Assembly: GCF_040654855.1 (NCBI RefSeq)
Contig: NZ_JBFAIU010000008.1
Span: forward strand, 1 to 61,660
From: Asanoa sp040654855
GTDB lineage: Bacteria; Actinomycetota; Actinomycetes; Mycobacteriales; Micromonosporaceae
DNA: 61,660 nt
Direction: 5' to 3'
In this document: piece after piece, positions 60,151 to 61,660 of the stretch
How the letters are laid out: each line of letters begins with the position of its first letter
Numbering within the stretch: the stretch's first letter is position 1
Translations under genes and position numbers: made by a program
The notes under the pieces: model-generated
Seen by the model: only the letters and a program-made list of their open reading frames with translations
The model's database searches: none
What the model was told of the DNA's origin: nothing

Positions 60151-60551
60151 CAACCACGCAAGATCTCGGCTGGCTGCTTGCCAACTTCGCCGACCGCGTG
60201 CCGGGTGTCGCGCACGCGATCGCGGTTTCGGCCGACGGTCTGCTCCTCGCTTCGTCGCGGGACCTGCCACGGGACCGGGCCGACCAGTTGGCCGCGATCT
60301 CGTCCGGTCTGGTCAGCCTGACCCAGGGTGCGGCACGCTGCTTCGAAGGCGGAGCGGTGCTGCAGAACGTCGTCGAGATGGACAACGGGTTCCTGTTCCT
60401 GATGTCGATCTCCGACGGCTCCTCGTTCGCGGTCCTGGCGGCCCGCAGCTGCGATGTCGGCCAGGTCGGCTACGAGATGGCGCTGCTGGTCGACCGGGTC
60501 GGTGAGGCGCTCACACCGGCGCCGCGCACCGCCGCGGGCATGCTGGGCTAG
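60147..60551 (+). CDS. Roadblock/LC7-domain protein (CvnB-type)
   Basis: The 134-residue protein is a single roadblock/LC7 domain (LGWLLANFADRVPGVAHAIA, VSADGLLLASSRDLPRDRAD, LAAISSGLVSLTQGAARCFE, FLFLMSISDGSSFAVLAARS). In conservons CvnB partners the small GTPase, much as MglB serves as GTPase-activating protein for MglA. Its ATG overlaps the kinase stop (ATGA) and follows AAGGAG. The length is typical. Confidence 0.95.
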   Translation: MTTTQDLGWLLANFADRVPGVAHAIAVSADGLLLASSRDLPRDRADQLAAISSGLVSLTQGAARCFEGGAVLQNVVEMDNGFLFLMSISDGSSFAVLAARSCDVGQVGYEMALLVDRVGEALTPAPRTAAGMLG

Positions 60552-60645
60552 CTGTTCCGAGAACTGAGCACCACCACAACAACACACGCGACGGGTCCCG
60601 ATCGGTCGGGCCGAGCGGAAACGGATGCGAAGGAGGTGAACGGCG

Positions 60646-61023
60646 ATGACCGACAGAGACGAGCCAACCGGCGCGCTGGTGCGGCCGTACGCCGTCACCC
60701 GCGGACGCACCCGACCCCGACTCGAGATCGCCCTCGAGGCACTCGTCGAGACGACGGTCCGTGGCCGGACAGCCAACTCAACCAAGGGTGGGCACGGCCG
60801 CGAGCACCAATACATCGCCGCGTTGTGCGACGGCCGGTTGCAGTCGCTCGCGGAGATCGCGGCCCGGATGCAACTCCCGCTGGGTGTTGCCCGGGTCCTG
60901 ATCGCCGACATGGCCGCCGACGGGCTCGTCGCGGTCTACGAACCGACCTCACTGGAAGACACGAACGATGCGGTGGGCACTGAACTGCTGGAGAGGGTGC
61001 TGAGTGGACTTCGCAGGCTCTGA
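60646..61023 (+). CDS. DUF742 protein (CvnC-type)
   Basis: The 125-residue DUF742 protein has LVRPYAVTRGRTRPRLEIAL near the N-terminus and a winged-helix-like C-terminus (YIAALCDGRLQSLAEIAARM, LPLGVARVLIADMAADGLVA). It is the third conservon component. A perfect AAGGAGGTGA lies 6 nt before the ATG, and the 94-bp gap after cvnB is the only real spacing in the operon. The gene overlaps the next by 20 bp. Confidence 0.95.
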   Translation: MTDRDEPTGALVRPYAVTRGRTRPRLEIALEALVETTVRGRTANSTKGGHGREHQYIAALCDGRLQSLAEIAARMQLPLGVARVLIADMAADGLVAVYEPTSLEDTNDAVGTELLERVLSGLRRL

Positions 61024-61627
61024 CGTGACGCACCGCCCGAGCGCTGGTCGTGTGACGTCGGCGAAGATTGTCATCGCCGGTGGCTTCGGCGTCGGCAAGA
61101 CCACGCTGGTCGGGTCGGTGTCGGAGATCACGCCGCTGACCACCGAGGCCATCATGACCTCGGCCGGCGTCGGCGTCGATGACACCCGGCAGGTGCCGGG
61201 CAAGACGACCACGACCGTCGCGATGGACTTCGGCCGCATCACGATCGATCGTGACCTGATCCTCTACCTGTTCGGCACACCTGGCCAGACTCGGTTCTGG
61301 TTCATGTGGGACGAGCTGGTCCGAGGCGCGATCGGCGCGATCGTGCTCGTCGACACCCGTCGACTAGCCGACTGTTTCGCCGCGATCGACTTCTTCGAGC
61401 ACCGCCGCCTGCCCTACCTGGTGGCGATCAACTGCTTCGACGGCGTGCAGTACCACGACCCGCAGGACGTTCGCGACGCCCTCGCGATCTCCAGCGACGT
61501 CCCGGTGGTGGCCTGCGACGCCCGCAACCGTGACTCAACCAAGCACGTGCTGATCAGCCTCGTCGAGTACGTGCTGAGCATGCGCCGCTCCCGCGCGGTC
61601 GATCGGTGCTCCCGCGTGTTACCCTAG
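61004..61627 (+). CDS. Conservon small GTPase (CvnD-type)
   Basis: The 207-residue Ras-like GTPase has G1 GGFGVGKTT, TTTTVAMDFGRI as switch I/G2 region, FGTPGQTRF as G3 (the usual Asp of DxxG is replaced by Phe) and INCFDG in place of NKxD, the altered form typical of this bacterial MglA-related group. It would cycle under the control of the CvnB/CvnC proteins. GTG 61004 lies inside the end of the DUF742 gene, so translation is coupled. It is the last complete gene of the window. Confidence 0.94.
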   Translation: MDFAGSDVTHRPSAGRVTSAKIVIAGGFGVGKTTLVGSVSEITPLTTEAIMTSAGVGVDDTRQVPGKTTTTVAMDFGRITIDRDLILYLFGTPGQTRFWFMWDELVRGAIGAIVLVDTRRLADCFAAIDFFEHRRLPYLVAINCFDGVQYHDPQDVRDALAISSDVPVVACDARNRDSTKHVLISLVEYVLSMRRSRAVDRCSRVLP

Positions 61628-61652
61628 ACACAGCGAAAGGGGTTTCGAACCT

Positions 61653-61660
61653 ATGGTTTT
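61653..61660 (+). other. Possible start of a next plus-strand gene, cut by the window edge
   Basis: ATG 61653 follows GAAAGGGG by about 11 nt and is open to the edge after two codons. In many conservons further genes follow on the same strand, but eight bases cannot support any name. Confidence 0.2.

Overview
The window reads as chromosomal DNA of a high-GC actinomycete, most likely of the Micromonosporaceae (Actinoplanes/Micromonospora-like). The reasons are strong G/C third-position bias, many GTG starts, a gene order from pmt to pth that largely parallels the Mycobacterium tuberculosis Rv1002c-Rv1020 neighbourhood, an IniB-type protein beside a dynamin-like GTPase, and a Streptomyces-type conservon at the right edge. 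The genus is inference. No prophage, insertion sequence or CRISPR array was found.

Left part (1-8.7 kb), mostly minus strand: an Ini-like module (LuxR-type regulator, Asp/Asn-rich IniB-domain protein, and a dynamin-like GTPase that breaks at the window edge); an envelope operon (Pro/Gly/Thr-rich membrane protein, fused polysaccharide deacetylase/GT2 synthase, small MmcQ/YjbR protein); a gene-free stretch with a promoter plus strong hairpin that may be a small RNA; and a DapA-like lyase.

Core part (8.7-28.6 kb): housekeeping genes pmt, rsmI, metG, tatD, rsmA (ksgA), ispE, an ABC-F ATPase, two tandem DUF4383 genes, a TetR regulator, a fatty-acid desaturase, tRNA-Gln(TTG), glmU, prs, rplY and pth. 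rpfB, which lies between tatD and ksgA in mycobacteria and many actinomycetes, is absent. Its place holds a broken MFS gene, an isochorismatase-fold protein and a VOC protein.

Middle part (28.6-45.8 kb): a polyprenyl-phosphate sugar-phosphate transferase with an odd Arg/Asp repeat at its N-terminus; sulfate activation genes cysQ-cysD-cysN; a 13-copy array of 22-bp repeats; a galK/rhomboid-like pair; a CorC-like CBS protein; an ECF sigma factor with a membrane-anchored BNR-type partner; trpS; a YihY/BrkB membrane protein; a GH13 alpha-glucosidase with its LacI regulator; and a TetR regulator divergent from a membrane protein with paired operators.

Right part (45.8-61.66 kb): a nucleoside import and salvage locus (BMP-type lipoprotein, ATPase with an apparent CTG start, two permeases, cytidine deaminase with an extra C-terminal domain, pyrimidine phosphorylase, then DUF4272-like and RlmA-like genes and adenosine deaminase), followed by a four-gene conservon (NIT-domain histidine kinase, roadblock protein, DUF742 protein, small GTPase).

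A theme across the window is leaderless expression: at least 19 start codons sit 6-7 nt after a -10-like hexamer, and in three cases the TAG stop codon of the preceding gene is itself the start of that hexamer.
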